Shown here: one piece after another, positions 35,603 through 45,645 of the stretch
Numbering within the stretch: position 1 is the stretch's first letter
How the letters are laid out: every line of letters begins with the position of its first letter
Origin: Brevinema andersonii
Lineage (GTDB): Bacteria; Spirochaetota; Brevinematia; Brevinematales; Brevinemataceae
DNA length: 64,000 nt
Assembly: GCF_900112165.1 (NCBI RefSeq)
Contig: NZ_FOKY01000003.1
Coordinates: forward strand, 1 to 64,000
Reading direction: 5' to 3'
Made by a program: the position numbers and the translations under genes
Notes under the pieces: generated by a model
What the model was told of the DNA's origin: nothing
The model's input: the letters and a program-made list of their open reading frames with translations, nothing else
Databases searched by the model: none

Positions 35603-37426
35603 ATGCAAGATATTTCTCAAATTTTGAAAACGCGATTAACCATGTTTGCAGTTATTATCTATACATTACTGTCTATATTCACAGTAAGATTGATATATCT
35701 TCAATTGTTCAAAGGTTCTATTTTTAAAGATAGAGCAGAAAAAAATCAAACCCGCAGTTTACGTATACCTTCTTACCGCAGTATTCTTTATGACAGAACC
35801 AAAGAATTAAAATTGGCATACAATGAGCGATCATTAGCACTAACAGTGATTGAAGCTAATTTACCAAAAGATCCGATCGAACGCACTGTATTATTCACTA
35901 AAATGAGCCAAATATTAAACGAACCTGTTGAAAAAATTACTGCTACAATTCATGATGAATTTATTGATCCTTACACTCCTATTGTGATAAAAACACAAAT
36001 TTCACCGGATATTATTTCACGTTTTGCCGAAAAAATTGACGAATTTCCCGGAATCTTCTGGGAAAATCGTCCTAAAAGAGTCTACCCATTCAATATGTCA
36101 AGTTTTCATGTGATTGGATATACTGGAATTATTAATAAAAACGAGTACAGCTCGTTAAATGCTGTAGACGAATATTATTTAGGTAGCATCATAGGCAAAA
36201 GAGGTATTGAAAAACAATATGACAAAAATATTCGTGGCAATTCGGGGACTTTATTGAGATCCGTAGATGTTCGAGGCAATGTTTTACAACAAGATGTTTT
36301 CAAAGAACCTATACAAGGAGATCATCTAGTTTTAACCATCGATGCCAAATTACAAGCTAAAGCTCAGGAATTACTGCAAGAAAAAGTTGGTGTTGTAGTC
36401 ATTAGTCGTGTTACTACTGGAGAAATCTTGGTACTATTAAGTACTCCTTCCGTAGATCCTAGTATTTTTGCTCCTGATTCCATAGAAGGTAAAAAGCGTT
36501 TTCAAGAACTATCGATTGATACACAATATCCATTTTTAAACAGAGCAATACAAGGAACTTATTCACCAGCTTCTACTTTCAAATTGATATCAGCAGCGGC
36601 ATTTATCAAAGCAGGAATTGATCCTTATAGAAAGCATGTATGCACTGGATCTTACCAAATAGGAAACCGTGTATTTCGTTGCACTGGCGTACATGGAGCT
36701 GTAGATATGCGTAGTGCTATTGCTTATTCATGCAATAGTTATTTTTATTATTTTTCGCAAATTGTCGGACATAAACCAATCTTAGAGATGGCCAAAGAAT
36801 TTGGCATTACAGAAAAAACTTATATTGATCTGCCTGATGAAAAAAATGGCTTTCTACCAAATGATGCTTGGTTCAAAAAAATACATAAAAGAAACTGGTC
36901 ACAAGGCGATTCAGCAAATATCGTAATTGGTCAAGGAGATGTTCTCGTAACACCTTTAGCACTCAATCAAATGACTGCTATCATTGCCAATGGAGGCACT
37001 ATTTTTCGTCCTTATATCCTTAAAGAACAGCTAAATTTACGTGATCGCAGTGTTATTTGGTCGCAAACTCCAGAAGCACGAAAAACGGTAAATATTCCCC
37101 CAGAAACAATTAATATCCTTCAAGAAGGAATGGCTCGAGTCACTAAAAGCGGTGGGACAGCAGGTTGGATCAATACTCCTTATCTGCAAGTTCCTATTGC
37201 TGGAAAAACTGGAACAGCTCAAACAGGTAATATAAAAAATAATGGTCTTTTCACAGCTTATGGACCCTATGGTCAAGAAAATGTATCTAATGCTATTGCA
37301 ATTACAGTACTGTTAGAGCAAGATCGAACAGGAGCCGCGGTTTCTATTGCTGCAAATCTATTTAACTACTATTTTGGAACTCTTTACCCTGAATTAAAAA
37401 GCAAGATCAACAGGAGAATATCTTGA
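35603..37426 (+). CDS. mrdA: penicillin-binding protein 2, cell-elongation transpeptidase
   Basis: A 607-residue class B PBP with one N-terminal membrane helix (LTMFAVIIYTLLSIFTVRLIY). A dimerisation domain follows, with RIPSYRSILYDRT, and then the transpeptidase domain. The active-site Ser is in SPASTFKLIS (about 322-331), the second motif is SCNSYF, and the third is AGKTGTAQTG near 540. It cross-links peptidoglycan in the elongasome with RodA and MreB. I use the ATG at 35603 with GAGGA upstream; the ATG at 35588 has none. The stop overlaps the TTG start of rodA. Confidence 0.92.
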   Translation: MQDISQILKTRLTMFAVIIYTLLSIFTVRLIYLQLFKGSIFKDRAEKNQTRSLRIPSYRSILYDRTKELKLAYNERSLALTVIEANLPKDPIERTVLFTKMSQILNEPVEKITATIHDEFIDPYTPIVIKTQISPDIISRFAEKIDEFPGIFWENRPKRVYPFNMSSFHVIGYTGIINKNEYSSLNAVDEYYLGSIIGKRGIEKQYDKNIRGNSGTLLRSVDVRGNVLQQDVFKEPIQGDHLVLTIDAKLQAKAQELLQEKVGVVVISRVTTGEILVLLSTPSVDPSIFAPDSIEGKKRFQELSIDTQYPFLNRAIQGTYSPASTFKLISAAAFIKAGIDPYRKHVCTGSYQIGNRVFRCTGVHGAVDMRSAIAYSCNSYFYYFSQIVGHKPILEMAKEFGITEKTYIDLPDEKNGFLPNDAWFKKIHKRNWSQGDSANIVIGQGDVLVTPLALNQMTAIIANGGTIFRPYILKEQLNLRDRSVIWSQTPEARKTVNIPPETINILQEGMARVTKSGGTAGWINTPYLQVPIAGKTGTAQTGNIKNNGLFTAYGPYGQENVSNAIAITVLLEQDRTGAAVSIAANLFNYYFGTLYPELKSKINRRIS

Positions 37427-38742
37427 AAAATATTTTAAAAAAAGGTAGTATCTTATATGTTATTATACCTTTGATCCTTTCTTTTATTGGTATTTTGTTT
37501 ATTTTTAGTACAGGGCAATTGGAGCACGGAAATAATACTAATTTATATCTAAAACAGCTTTTGTGGGTAGGTTTAGGAATTATCTTTGCACTCTTCATTG
37601 TATCTATTGACTATTATTATATTGTAGAAACATCGTTTATCTATTATATTTTAGGCATTATTCTATTGGTTTTCACGTTGTTAGTCGGCAAAGAAATAAA
37701 AGGAGCAAAAAGCTGGTTGGGTATGGCTGGATTAGGGATCCAAGCATCAGAAGTCATGAAAATTTGTTATATTCTTTTCTATGCTAAATTTTTAAGTAGT
37801 AAATCGAATACCGAATCTAACTTCCGCACTTTAATTTTTGCCTTAGGGATTTTAATCATTCCTCTAAGTTTGGTATTATTACAACCTGATTTAGGTACTA
37901 GTATTGTTTTCATATCTATTTTTATAACAATGACAATGGTAAGCACTAAAAATATTTCAATTATTCTTCAAGGATTAATTACAGGTTTATTAATGGTAAT
38001 TCTTACATTATGTTATGCCTATTATCAATTCTATTACTTAGCTAATTCTAACAATTCTCCTATTGCTATCCTTGATATTTTATTATTACCTAATACTTTT
38101 TTTGCTATAGCTACTATTTTATTGGTTTATACTATTATTACTTTTGTTATAGAATTATTTCAACCTATTACTTGGATCAATAAATTTACTACTGGATCAT
38201 TTATTATAGGAATTAGTTTTCTTATGTCAGGAATTGCTACAAAAATTCTCAAACCTTACCAATGGAGCAGATTATTGGTCTTTATCAATCCTGAATTTGA
38301 TCGTTTAGGAGCTGGATATAATATTATTCAAGCACAAATAGCTATTGGATCTGGAGGTTTTTCCGGACAAGGATTTTTTAATGGAACACAAAATTTAAGA
38401 CGTTTCCTGCCGGAAAAACATACAGATTTTATCTATGCTATTATCGCAGAAGAAACAGGCTTTATAGGAAGCTTTTTAGTGGTATTTCTTTATATTATTT
38501 ATTTTAGCATGATGATTAAAATTATTTTTTCTGCCAAAGATATAGAAGGATCTTTTATCGCTACCGGTATTTTTACAATGTTTGCTATCCATACTATTAT
38601 CAATATTGGTATGAATTTAGGAATTGCACCTGTTACGGGATTACCATTACCTTTTATCAGTTATGGAGGTTCTTCATATATTACTTTTATTATTGCTGCA
38701 GCATTATTACTAAATATTTATAATAGGAGATTTATCCATTAA
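37423..38742 (+). CDS. rodA: RodA, peptidoglycan glycosyltransferase
   Basis: A 439-residue SEDS-family membrane protein that polymerises glycan strands from lipid II together with PBP2. About ten hydrophobic segments. Family landmarks: GAKSWLGMAGLGIQASEVMK (about 89-108), LLQPDLGTSIVF, the functional outer loop IGSGGFSGQGFFNG, EKHTDFIYAIIAEETGFIG, and the C-terminal GLPLPFISYGGSS. Length is on the long side for RodA (about 370-420) because of extra hydrophobic sequence in the middle. TTG start overlapping the mrdA stop (TTGA), with AGGAG upstream. Confidence 0.92.
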   Translation: MKNILKKGSILYVIIPLILSFIGILFIFSTGQLEHGNNTNLYLKQLLWVGLGIIFALFIVSIDYYYIVETSFIYYILGIILLVFTLLVGKEIKGAKSWLGMAGLGIQASEVMKICYILFYAKFLSSKSNTESNFRTLIFALGILIIPLSLVLLQPDLGTSIVFISIFITMTMVSTKNISIILQGLITGLLMVILTLCYAYYQFYYLANSNNSPIAILDILLLPNTFFAIATILLVYTIITFVIELFQPITWINKFTTGSFIIGISFLMSGIATKILKPYQWSRLLVFINPEFDRLGAGYNIIQAQIAIGSGGFSGQGFFNGTQNLRRFLPEKHTDFIYAIIAEETGFIGSFLVVFLYIIYFSMMIKIIFSAKDIEGSFIATGIFTMFAIHTIINIGMNLGIAPVTGLPLPFISYGGSSYITFIIAAALLLNIYNRRFIH

Positions 38743-38755
38743 TATATTACAAATA

Positions 38756-39832
38756 TTACAACTTTTCTCCTATTGCTTTTCCAAACTCTTTTAATATAGT
38801 TTTAGCTTTATTATTAATATTTTTGGGAACTTCAATAGTTGCTTCATAAAATAAATTTCCTCGTTTATGAGCACGTAAATCAGGTAACCCTTCTCCTTCT
38901 AGCTTTATTTTTTGACCTGGTTGAACACCTTCTGGAAGTTTTACTTTTTTCTTTGATTCTAATGTATGGACTTCTACTTCTCCTCCCAACACAGCTTTAG
39001 CGAAACTTAAAGGTAATTTTGCATACAAATTAGAACCTTCACGCACAAATTGCGTATTGTTACGAACATTCAAATGTATATATAAATCTCCACGTGGACC
39101 ATTTAAAGGAGCAGCACTTCCTTCCCCACTAACACGCAATCTCATACCATCTTCTACACCTGCAGGGATAACTACTGATACTTTACTATTTTTTTGTTGA
39201 ATACCCTCACCATGACACACAGGACAAGGATCTTTTACTGTCTTACCTAAACCATGACATGTTGGACATGGCTGCGTAATCGCAAAAAAACCTTGGCTTA
39301 CTTGAATACGTCCTGACCCATGACATGCAGCACATATTTCTGGCTGGCTCTTAGATTTCGAGCCAGTACCATCACATGTAGAACATATTTCCATTCTTTT
39401 AATTTTTAAATCGACCGTTTGTTTACGTAATATATCTTTCAATTCTAGGGATACAGAAGCTTCCAGATCTGCACCTCGAACTTCTGGAGTTTGATGAGAA
39501 GCCCGTCCTCCAAAAAAACTTTCAAAAATATCTTCAAATCCGCCACCAAAACCACCACTGCCTGTAAAACCACGAAAAATATCTTCAAATCCACCAGGAC
39601 CGGCTCCTCCTGTTTGAAATGCAGCTTCTCCGAATTGATCATACATTTTTTTCTTTTCCGGATCGGACAATACTTCATAAGCTTTTCCGATTTCTTTAAA
39701 CCTTTCTTCCGCATCTTTATTACCCGGATTTCTATCAGGATGATACTTCATTGCTTGTTTACGGAATGCTTTTTTTATTTCTTCCTGACTGGCACCACGG
39801 CTAATCCCTAATAATTCATAATAATCTGCCAT
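38756..39832 (-). CDS. dnaJ: chaperone DnaJ
   Basis: A 358-residue class A J-protein delivering clients to DnaK and stimulating its ATPase. J domain residues 1-70 with the HPD triad in [11 protein letters not shown]. Gly/Phe-rich linker about 75-110. Four zinc-finger repeats: [24 protein letters not shown] and CPVCHGEG. Two C-terminal beta domains with [12 protein letters not shown]. Start taken at the ATG at 39832 with AAGGTG upstream. It has its own promoter and follows a terminator after dnaK. Confidence 0.94.
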   Translation of the reverse strand: MADYYELLGISRGASQEEIKKAFRKQAMKYHPDRNPGNKDAEERFKEIGKAYEVLSDPEKKKMYDQFGEAAFQTGGAGPGGFEDIFRGFTGSGGFGGGFEDIFESFFGGRASHQTPEVRGADLEASVSLELKDILRKQTVDLKIKRMEICSTCDGTGSKSKSQPEICAACHGSGRIQVSQGFFAITQPCPTCHGLGKTVKDPCPVCHGEGIQQKNSKVSVVIPAGVEDGMRLRVSGEGSAAPLNGPRGDLYIHLNVRNNTQFVREGSNLYAKLPLSFAKAVLGGEVEVHTLESKKKVKLPEGVQPGQKIKLEGEGLPDLRAHKRGNLFYEATIEVPKNINNKAKTILKEFGKAIGEKL

Positions 39833-39863
39833 ACACACCTTTTTATTTTATTATTTTATATGT

Positions 39864-39892
39864 ATCATGCACAACAATATTTCGATGGTCAA
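39864..39892 (-). promoter_or_regulatory. possible promoter of dnaJ
   Basis: Minus strand: TTGACC (39887-39892), 17-bp spacer, CATGAT (39864-39869), about 30 bases before dnaJ. It lies after the dnaK terminator hairpin. Confidence 0.45.
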
Positions 39893-39902
39893 GTTTAAAA
39901 AT

Positions 39903-39927
39903 CAAGGAGTAGTTATTTTACTCCTTG
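39903..39927 (-). terminator. terminator after dnaK
   Basis: Nine-base perfect stem CAAGGAGTA / TACTCCTTG with a seven-base loop, followed on the minus strand by ATTTTT. It separates dnaK from dnaJ and may be partial, letting some transcription through. Confidence 0.75.
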
Positions 39928-39947
39928 GTGTTAGAAAAAATAAATCA

Positions 39948-41822
39948 TTATTCCTTATCTTTATCAATTACCTCTGCATCGATAACATCATCTTCTCGTT
40001 CATCTGATTTATGGGAAGAATTTTGTTGAGCTGCTGCCGCCATTTGCTGATATACTCTAGCTGAAACCGGTTCTAACGCTTTCATAGCCGCTTCAATAGT
40101 ATTCATATCATCGCCTTCGATTGCTTTTTTCAAATCTGCATTCTTTTCTTCCAACTCTTTTTTATCTGTATCTGAAATTTTATCTCCTTCTTCTCTGAGA
40201 AGTTTTTCAATTCCATAAGAAACAGAATTAGCCTGATTTTTTAATTCAATATTCTCTCGCACTTTTTTATCATCTTCTGCATTGACTTCTGCTTCTTTTT
40301 GCATGCGTTCAATTTCATCTGCCGATAACGTGCCCGTAGATTCAATTCTGATTTTCTGTTCCTTGCCAGATCCACTGTCTTTAGCAGAAACATGCAGAAT
40401 TCCGTTAGCATCGATATCAAATGTTACTTCAATTTGAGGAATTCCTCGAGGAGCAGGTTGTATACCTTCCAAATTAAAGTTGCCTAAGGTACGATTATCT
40501 TTAGCCATAGGGCGTTCGCCTTGCAACACTTGAATTGTAACTGCAGTTTGATTATCTGCAGCAGTAGAAAAAATTTGAGACTTAGATGCCGGAATAGTCG
40601 TATTTCTCGGAATTAAAACAGTATTTACATCTCCTAATGTCACAATACCTAAAGAAAGAGGTGTAACATCAAGCAATAAAATATCATTTACTTCTTTATT
40701 TAAAACACCAGCTTGAATAGCTGCCCCCAAAGAAACAACTTCATCAGGATTGACACCTTTAGATGGTTCTTTTCCAAAGAAATTCTTAACTAAATCAACG
40801 ATCAAAGGCATTCTTGTTTGTCCGCCAACCAAAATGATCTCATTAATATCTGATTTGGAAATACCAGCATCTTTTAAAACCTGCTCACAAGGAGAAATAG
40901 AACGTTCTACAATAGGACGAACAATATTCTCTAGTTCGCCGCGAGTCATATTCATTTGAAGGTGTTTGGGACCAGATGCATCAGCTGTAATAAATGGTAA
41001 ATTTATTTGTGTATCAGCTTTGCTGGAAAGTTCTATTTTTGCTTTTTCTGCAGCTTCCTTCAACCGCTGCATTGCCATAGGATCTTTGGATAAATCAATT
41101 CCCGACTCTTTTTGATATGTAGTAATAATATGTTTAATTATAGCATTATCAAGATCATCGCCTCCCAAATGCGTATCACCATTGGTTGCTTTTACTTCAA
41201 AAACGCCATCACCGATCTCTAAGATAGAGATATCAAACGTTCCACCACCAAAATCATATACAGCAACAATTCCTTCCTTATTTTTGTCAAGACCGTAAGC
41301 CAAAGCTGCTGCAGTAGGTTCGTTAATAATACGTTCTACTTCTAAACCAGCGATTGTCCCAGCATCCTTGGTGGATTGGCGTTGTGAATCATTAAAATAT
41401 GCCGGCACTGTAATCACAGCCTTATGGATTTTGCCACCAAGATAAGATTCTGCAGCCTCTTTCAATTTAGTCAAAATGAAAGCACTGATTTGTTCAGGAG
41501 TCTGATCACCAATACGTGTTTGAAATACCACATTATCATGAGGTCCCTTTTTGATTACATAAGGCATATGTTCGTTACTTACTTCTTCAAAACGATGACC
41601 AATAAATCGTTTTGCAGAATAAATAGTATTTTCAGGATTTGTAACCATTTGATTTTTCGCAGGAGCACCAACTAAAATATCTCCTTTCTCGGTAAAAGCC
41701 ACAATAGAAGGCATTGTACGAGCACCTTCTTGGTTTGCAATCACTACAGGTTTACCGTTCTCTATCACAGAAACAACAGAATTTGTTGTTCCCAAATCGA
41801 TCCCTATAATTTTTCCAGACAT
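39948..41822 (-). CDS. dnaK: chaperone DnaK (Hsp70)
   Basis: A 624-residue Hsp70. The ATPase domain opens [17 protein letters not shown] and contains [26 protein letters not shown] and [11 protein letters not shown]. The linker and substrate domain carry [12 protein letters not shown]. The lid helices end in an acidic tail, [17 protein letters not shown]. It refolds and protects proteins with GrpE and DnaJ. Located 26 bases after grpE on the same strand. No HrcA gene and no inverted CIRCE element are seen in the window. Confidence 0.96.
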   Translation of the reverse strand: MSGKIIGIDLGTTNSVVSVIENGKPVVIANQEGARTMPSIVAFTEKGDILVGAPAKNQMVTNPENTIYSAKRFIGHRFEEVSNEHMPYVIKKGPHDNVVFQTRIGDQTPEQISAFILTKLKEAAESYLGGKIHKAVITVPAYFNDSQRQSTKDAGTIAGLEVERIINEPTAAALAYGLDKNKEGIVAVYDFGGGTFDISILEIGDGVFEVKATNGDTHLGGDDLDNAIIKHIITTYQKESGIDLSKDPMAMQRLKEAAEKAKIELSSKADTQINLPFITADASGPKHLQMNMTRGELENIVRPIVERSISPCEQVLKDAGISKSDINEIILVGGQTRMPLIVDLVKNFFGKEPSKGVNPDEVVSLGAAIQAGVLNKEVNDILLLDVTPLSLGIVTLGDVNTVLIPRNTTIPASKSQIFSTAADNQTAVTIQVLQGERPMAKDNRTLGNFNLEGIQPAPRGIPQIEVTFDIDANGILHVSAKDSGSGKEQKIRIESTGTLSADEIERMQKEAEVNAEDDKKVRENIELKNQANSVSYGIEKLLREEGDKISDTDKKELEEKNADLKKAIEGDDMNTIEAAMKALEPVSARVYQQMAAAAQQNSSHKSDEREDDVIDAEVIDKDKE

Positions 41823-41848
41823 GATTTCATCTCCTTGATAAATTTTTA

Positions 41849-42409
41849 TTATTGTTGTTTTTTCTTAGCAACTTTTACTTTAGCGCTTCTCAGGACAACG
41901 CCACCTAATTTTCTTCCTGTTTCGAAAACTTCAGTTACAGTCATTGGATGTTGTCCATCATCCGTTTCTTCGATCATTAGTGCCTCGCTTACTTGAGGAT
42001 CAAATTCATCTCCCACTTGAATTTCTATTTTTTCTAGTCCAGTATTCTTAAGTATATCTTCAAACTGAGCTAACACTATAGAAATGCCTTGCTTTAAGGA
42101 TTCAAGATTATCAGATGAATCAGCAGCTTTCAAGCTTCGTTCTAAATTATCAACTACAGGAAGTAAATTTTCTATCAAACCGCGGACAGCATACTTTTGG
42201 AATTCTTCTTTTTCTTTTTGTATACGTTTTCTATAATTATCAGTTTCTGCAGAAAGACGCAAATATGCTTCTTTAAGCTCTTGTTTTTCCTTCTCTAAAA
42301 TACTTAAAAGATCTGTATCTTCTTGTTCTGAAATACTTTCTGATGTTTGTTCTTCTGGTTGTGCTGATGATCCGTTATTTTCTTCAATAATATTTTCTTG
42401 TTCGGGCAC
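41849..42409 (-). CDS. grpE: nucleotide exchange factor GrpE
   Basis: A 186-residue GrpE. Acidic N-terminal tail, then a long coiled coil (about 30-95, with [20 protein letters not shown]). The beta domain has the signature [18 protein letters not shown] and ends [14 protein letters not shown]. It releases ADP from DnaK. GTG start with AGGAGG six bases upstream. First gene of grpE-dnaK(-dnaJ). Confidence 0.93.
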   Translation of the reverse strand: MPEQENIIEENNGSSAQPEEQTSESISEQEDTDLLSILEKEKQELKEAYLRLSAETDNYRKRIQKEKEEFQKYAVRGLIENLLPVVDNLERSLKAADSSDNLESLKQGISIVLAQFEDILKNTGLEKIEIQVGDEFDPQVSEALMIEETDDGQHPMTVTEVFETGRKLGGVVLRSAKVKVAKKKQQ

Positions 42410-42442
42410 AAATGCCTCCTCAAAAATTTTCCTTTCATCAAA

Positions 42443-42471
42443 AATATAGCAATTCTTATGCCAATTGACAA
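42443..42471 (-). promoter_or_regulatory. promoter of grpE-dnaK
   Basis: Minus strand: TTGTCA (42466-42471), 17-bp spacer, TATATT (42443-42448). It looks like a vegetative promoter. No TTAGCACTC-N9-GAGTGCTAA operator is visible between it and grpE. Confidence 0.6.
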
Positions 42472-42546
42472 ATTTATTTATAATATCATCACCTTAATGA
42501 AAAATATTCCGATATTTCTATTAAGATTTCTATTGAGGTGAATAAG

Positions 42547-43524
42547 ATGATACAAATTATTTTTATTTTTTTGCTATTTCCAATAACAATTTTTACACAA
42601 ACTAATGCTGACAATACTACCGCAACAAATAATAGTAAACAAACTCAGCTAGACCAATGGAAAGAAACATTAAACTTTGGAATTTCTACTCAAAGATTAA
42701 ACACCGTTAAACAGATCCGTTCCTCTAAAGCGACAAATAGTATAGAAATATTACAAGAACAATTTCTCAAAGACGATAATCGGACCGTAAAGGAAGAAAT
42801 AATCTATACATTCATCGATTTAACTAACGATAATTCTGAATTTTGGAAAAAAGTTTTCAGTAAGGAAAAAGATTTAATTGTACTTCAACGCGCAGCTTTT
42901 GCGATAGAAAAATTAAAAATTGGATCAGCAGGACCTGAAATTTTTTCTAATTTAAGTATCCAACTCTCTAACACTGAAGCAATACGCTTCAATGCTTCAG
43001 CTGTAAGAGCTCTAGGAGAAATAAAATTTCAAGAAGCATTGCCAATTATCATTGAAATAGCAACAAATAAAGATCTTCATCAAGATCTAAGAGGTTCGGC
43101 TGTTGTAGCTGTTGGTATGTATCAAGATGCAGCACAAATCCCATTACTTGAAAGCATTCTTACAGATAGTTTTGAATCTCAATTCATCAGACGTTATGCC
43201 GCCTTAGGTATAGGACGTACAGAAAGCACAAATGCTGTTGCTATTCTTAGTCCTATTGCCGTGAATGAAAAAGAAGCTCAATCGGTTCGCTTGAATGCTG
43301 TTTCCGGATTAGGATATATTGCTAACGATGAAACCATTACCATTATGGAACAACTCACCAAAAGTGATGACACAGCTTTAAGAACTGAAGCTATTAAAAG
43401 TTTAGGAAAAATGAAAGCAACAAATGCACAAGAAATACTAAAATATAAAGCAATGAAAGATCCCGAAGCTATTGTACGCAGAGAAGCCAAAAAAGCTCTT
43501 CAGGAAATGGGAATTAATTTATAG
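42547..43524 (+). CDS. exported HEAT-repeat protein
   Basis: A 325-residue protein with a signal peptide (MIQIIFIFLLFPITIFTQ) and then a series of about six or seven HEAT/PBS-lyase-type helical repeats. They show in the recurring A-x-x-A-L-G-x-I pattern: ASAVRALGEIKFQEA, GSAVVAVGMYQDAA, YAALGIGRTESTNA, LNAVSGLGYIANDE and TEAIKSLGKMKATNA. It is probably a periplasmic scaffold for protein interaction. ATG at 42547 with GAGGTG upstream; an in-frame GTG lies at 42538 within that site. It is divergent from grpE. Confidence 0.8.
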   Translation: MIQIIFIFLLFPITIFTQTNADNTTATNNSKQTQLDQWKETLNFGISTQRLNTVKQIRSSKATNSIEILQEQFLKDDNRTVKEEIIYTFIDLTNDNSEFWKKVFSKEKDLIVLQRAAFAIEKLKIGSAGPEIFSNLSIQLSNTEAIRFNASAVRALGEIKFQEALPIIIEIATNKDLHQDLRGSAVVAVGMYQDAAQIPLLESILTDSFESQFIRRYAALGIGRTESTNAVAILSPIAVNEKEAQSVRLNAVSGLGYIANDETITIMEQLTKSDDTALRTEAIKSLGKMKATNAQEILKYKAMKDPEAIVRREAKKALQEMGINL

Positions 43525-43540
43525 TATCATTTAAAAATTC

Positions 43541-43569
43541 TTTACAAAAAGGCAACAGTATAGTATACT
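43541..43569 (+). promoter_or_regulatory. promoter of rlmN
   Basis: TTTACA (43541-43546), 17-bp spacer, TATACT (43564-43569), about 28 bases before the rlmN ATG. It may drive rlmN, trpS and the following membrane protein. Confidence 0.6.
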
Positions 43570-43596
43570 ATTTATATTTTATATATAGGTATTATT

Positions 43597-44661
43597 ATGC
43601 AGTCATCTGTTTTACGACATAATTTAAAAGAGCTTCAAGATATATTAATTGCTTTATCCTACCCTCGTCATAAAGCTGGAAGTATTTTCAAATGGATTTA
43701 CAAGAAAAGCATTTTTGATTTTGAACAAATGACAGATCTTTCTAAATCAGAACGTCAAAATCTCAAAGAACAATTCAATATTCTTGTACTTCAAACAATT
43801 GTTATTAATGAATCTCAAGATGGCACTTTAAAATTTCTTTTCAAAGCTCAAGATGGAGCTCGAATCGAAAGTGTCATGATTCATAATGAAGGTGATTCTC
43901 GTTATACTATTTGCGTTTCTTCCCAAGTTGGATGTGCACTTCGTTGTTCTTTTTGTGCAACAGGTCAATTAGGATTTTCACGACACCTCTCAAGAGAAGA
44001 AATAATTTCACAAGTTCTATTAGTAGATGCTGAAATAAAAAAACGTTATAAACTTGATCCTTACTCGCGAGCCCTTGATAATATTGTATTTATGGGCATG
44101 GGAGAACCAATGCTGAATTACGAGGAAGTTCTCAAGTCTATTGAAATTCTTAATAATCAAGCTGGTTTTGATATTGGTACAAGAAGAATCACTATATCAA
44201 CTGCAGGAATTATCAACGGTATAGAAAAATTTATTCAAGCTCCTGGTCAAATTAGATTAGCATTATCTCTACACGCTGCAAATCACGAAAAACGAAAAAA
44301 TATTATGCCGATTGCTCGTAAAGAAAATACAAGACAAGTACTTGATATTATAAGATTATATCAAAAAGAAACAGGTCGGCGTATTACTATTGAATATATC
44401 TTAATCGAAGGATTTAATGATTCTGAAAAGGATGTCCTTGCACTTAAACATGAGTTAACAAATATAAAATATAATCTAAATGTTATTCCGTTAAACCCAG
44501 TTGACAATCTTCCTTATGACGCCCCTAGTTTTAGGGGAATTCAAGAATTTACCAAAAAATTGAAACATCATTCTATTCCTTTTGTGCTAAGAACTCCAAA
44601 AGGTCAAGATATTAATGCAGCTTGTGGTCAACTAGCCTTGAAAAATATATCTATGAGGTAA
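43597..44661 (+). CDS. rlmN: 23S rRNA / tRNA adenine C2-methyltransferase
   Basis: A 354-residue radical-SAM enzyme methylating A2503 of 23S rRNA and A37 of some tRNAs. The iron-sulfur motif CALRCSFCATG (CxxxCxxC) is near residues 112-122. Other blocks are NIVFMGMGEPMLNYE, RRITISTAGI and LALSLHAANHEKR. The C-terminal Cys is in INAACGQLA. The C-terminal half of the motif set separates it from Cfr only weakly; the housekeeping context favours RlmN. Confidence 0.92.
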   Translation: MQSSVLRHNLKELQDILIALSYPRHKAGSIFKWIYKKSIFDFEQMTDLSKSERQNLKEQFNILVLQTIVINESQDGTLKFLFKAQDGARIESVMIHNEGDSRYTICVSSQVGCALRCSFCATGQLGFSRHLSREEIISQVLLVDAEIKKRYKLDPYSRALDNIVFMGMGEPMLNYEEVLKSIEILNNQAGFDIGTRRITISTAGIINGIEKFIQAPGQIRLALSLHAANHEKRKNIMPIARKENTRQVLDIIRLYQKETGRRITIEYILIEGFNDSEKDVLALKHELTNIKYNLNVIPLNPVDNLPYDAPSFRGIQEFTKKLKHHSIPFVLRTPKGQDINAACGQLALKNISMR

Positions 44662-44663
44662 TC

Positions 44664-45641
44664 ATGAATAAAAAACGTGCATTATCAGGTATCAAGCCTA
44701 CCGGTGATATTCATTTAGGTAATTATTTTGGCGCTTTTCAAGAATTCTTAGCATTACAAAACAATAAAAATATTGAAAATTTATATTTTATTGCCGATTA
44801 TCATGCTTTAAATGAAATTCCGGATCCTAAATTATTAAAAGAACGAACTATTAATATTTTTAAAGCATTTATAGCATTAGGATTAGATCCAGAAAAAAGT
44901 ATTATTTTTGTTCAGAGTGATGTTCCTGAACATACAGAACTTTGCTGGCTTCTATCAGGAGTGACCCCCATGGGACTTTTAGAACGCGCCCATGCATACA
45001 AAGATGCTATCACTAAACAAAAAAACGTTAATATGGGATTATTTAATTACCCTTTGCTGCAAGCTGCAGATATTCTGATTTATGATGCTGATTTAGTACC
45101 GGTTGGTGCCGATCAAAAGCAACATGTAGAAATCACACGAGATATTGCGGAAAAATTCAATCGGGAATATGGTGATATTTTTACTATACCTGAACCTTTA
45201 ATACAAAATGCTGTTGCTATTGTACCAGGTACCGATGGACAAAAAATGAGTAAATCAAAAAATAATACTATTCCAATTTTTGCTTCAGAAAAAGAAATAA
45301 AAAAAAGTATTATGAATATTACTACAGATTCTACTCCTCTAGAAAATCCCAAAGATCCTAATAATTGCTCCATTTTTCTTTTATACAAAATGTTTGCCTC
45401 TTCAGAGCAAATAGAAAAAATGAGGCAGAATTATTTAAATGGTGGATATGGGTATGGGCATGCAAAAACAGAGTTATTCGAAATTATTATGCATTGCTTC
45501 GAATCAGCACGAAAAAAAATGTTGGAATTAAACTCTTCTCCTGATGAAGTTTTTCATTTAATGAAATTAGGAGCCGAAAAAGCTAGAATTATCGCCCACT
45601 CTAAGATAGACAAAGTTAAAAAAGTTATGGGACTAGGATAG
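44664..45641 (+). CDS. trpS: tryptophanyl-tRNA synthetase
   Basis: A 325-residue class I aminoacyl-tRNA synthetase. The HIGH-type motif is TGDIHLGNYFG (about 11-21), and the KMSKS motif is DGQKMSKSKNN (about 191-201). NYPLLQAADILIYDADLVPVG is the tryptophan-site block. Length is normal (about 325-340). I use the ATG at 44664, preceded by GAGG inside the rlmN stop region; frames further upstream run inside rlmN. It follows rlmN by 2 bases. Confidence 0.94.
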   Translation: MNKKRALSGIKPTGDIHLGNYFGAFQEFLALQNNKNIENLYFIADYHALNEIPDPKLLKERTINIFKAFIALGLDPEKSIIFVQSDVPEHTELCWLLSGVTPMGLLERAHAYKDAITKQKNVNMGLFNYPLLQAADILIYDADLVPVGADQKQHVEITRDIAEKFNREYGDIFTIPEPLIQNAVAIVPGTDGQKMSKSKNNTIPIFASEKEIKKSIMNITTDSTPLENPKDPNNCSIFLLYKMFASSEQIEKMRQNYLNGGYGYGHAKTELFEIIMHCFESARKKMLELNSSPDEVFHLMKLGAEKARIIAHSKIDKVKKVMGLG

Positions 45642-45645
45642 AATT

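Noticed and set aside
42410-42546. CIRCE operator before grpE
   Set aside because: No TTAGCACTC / GAGTGCTAA pair could be found on either strand.
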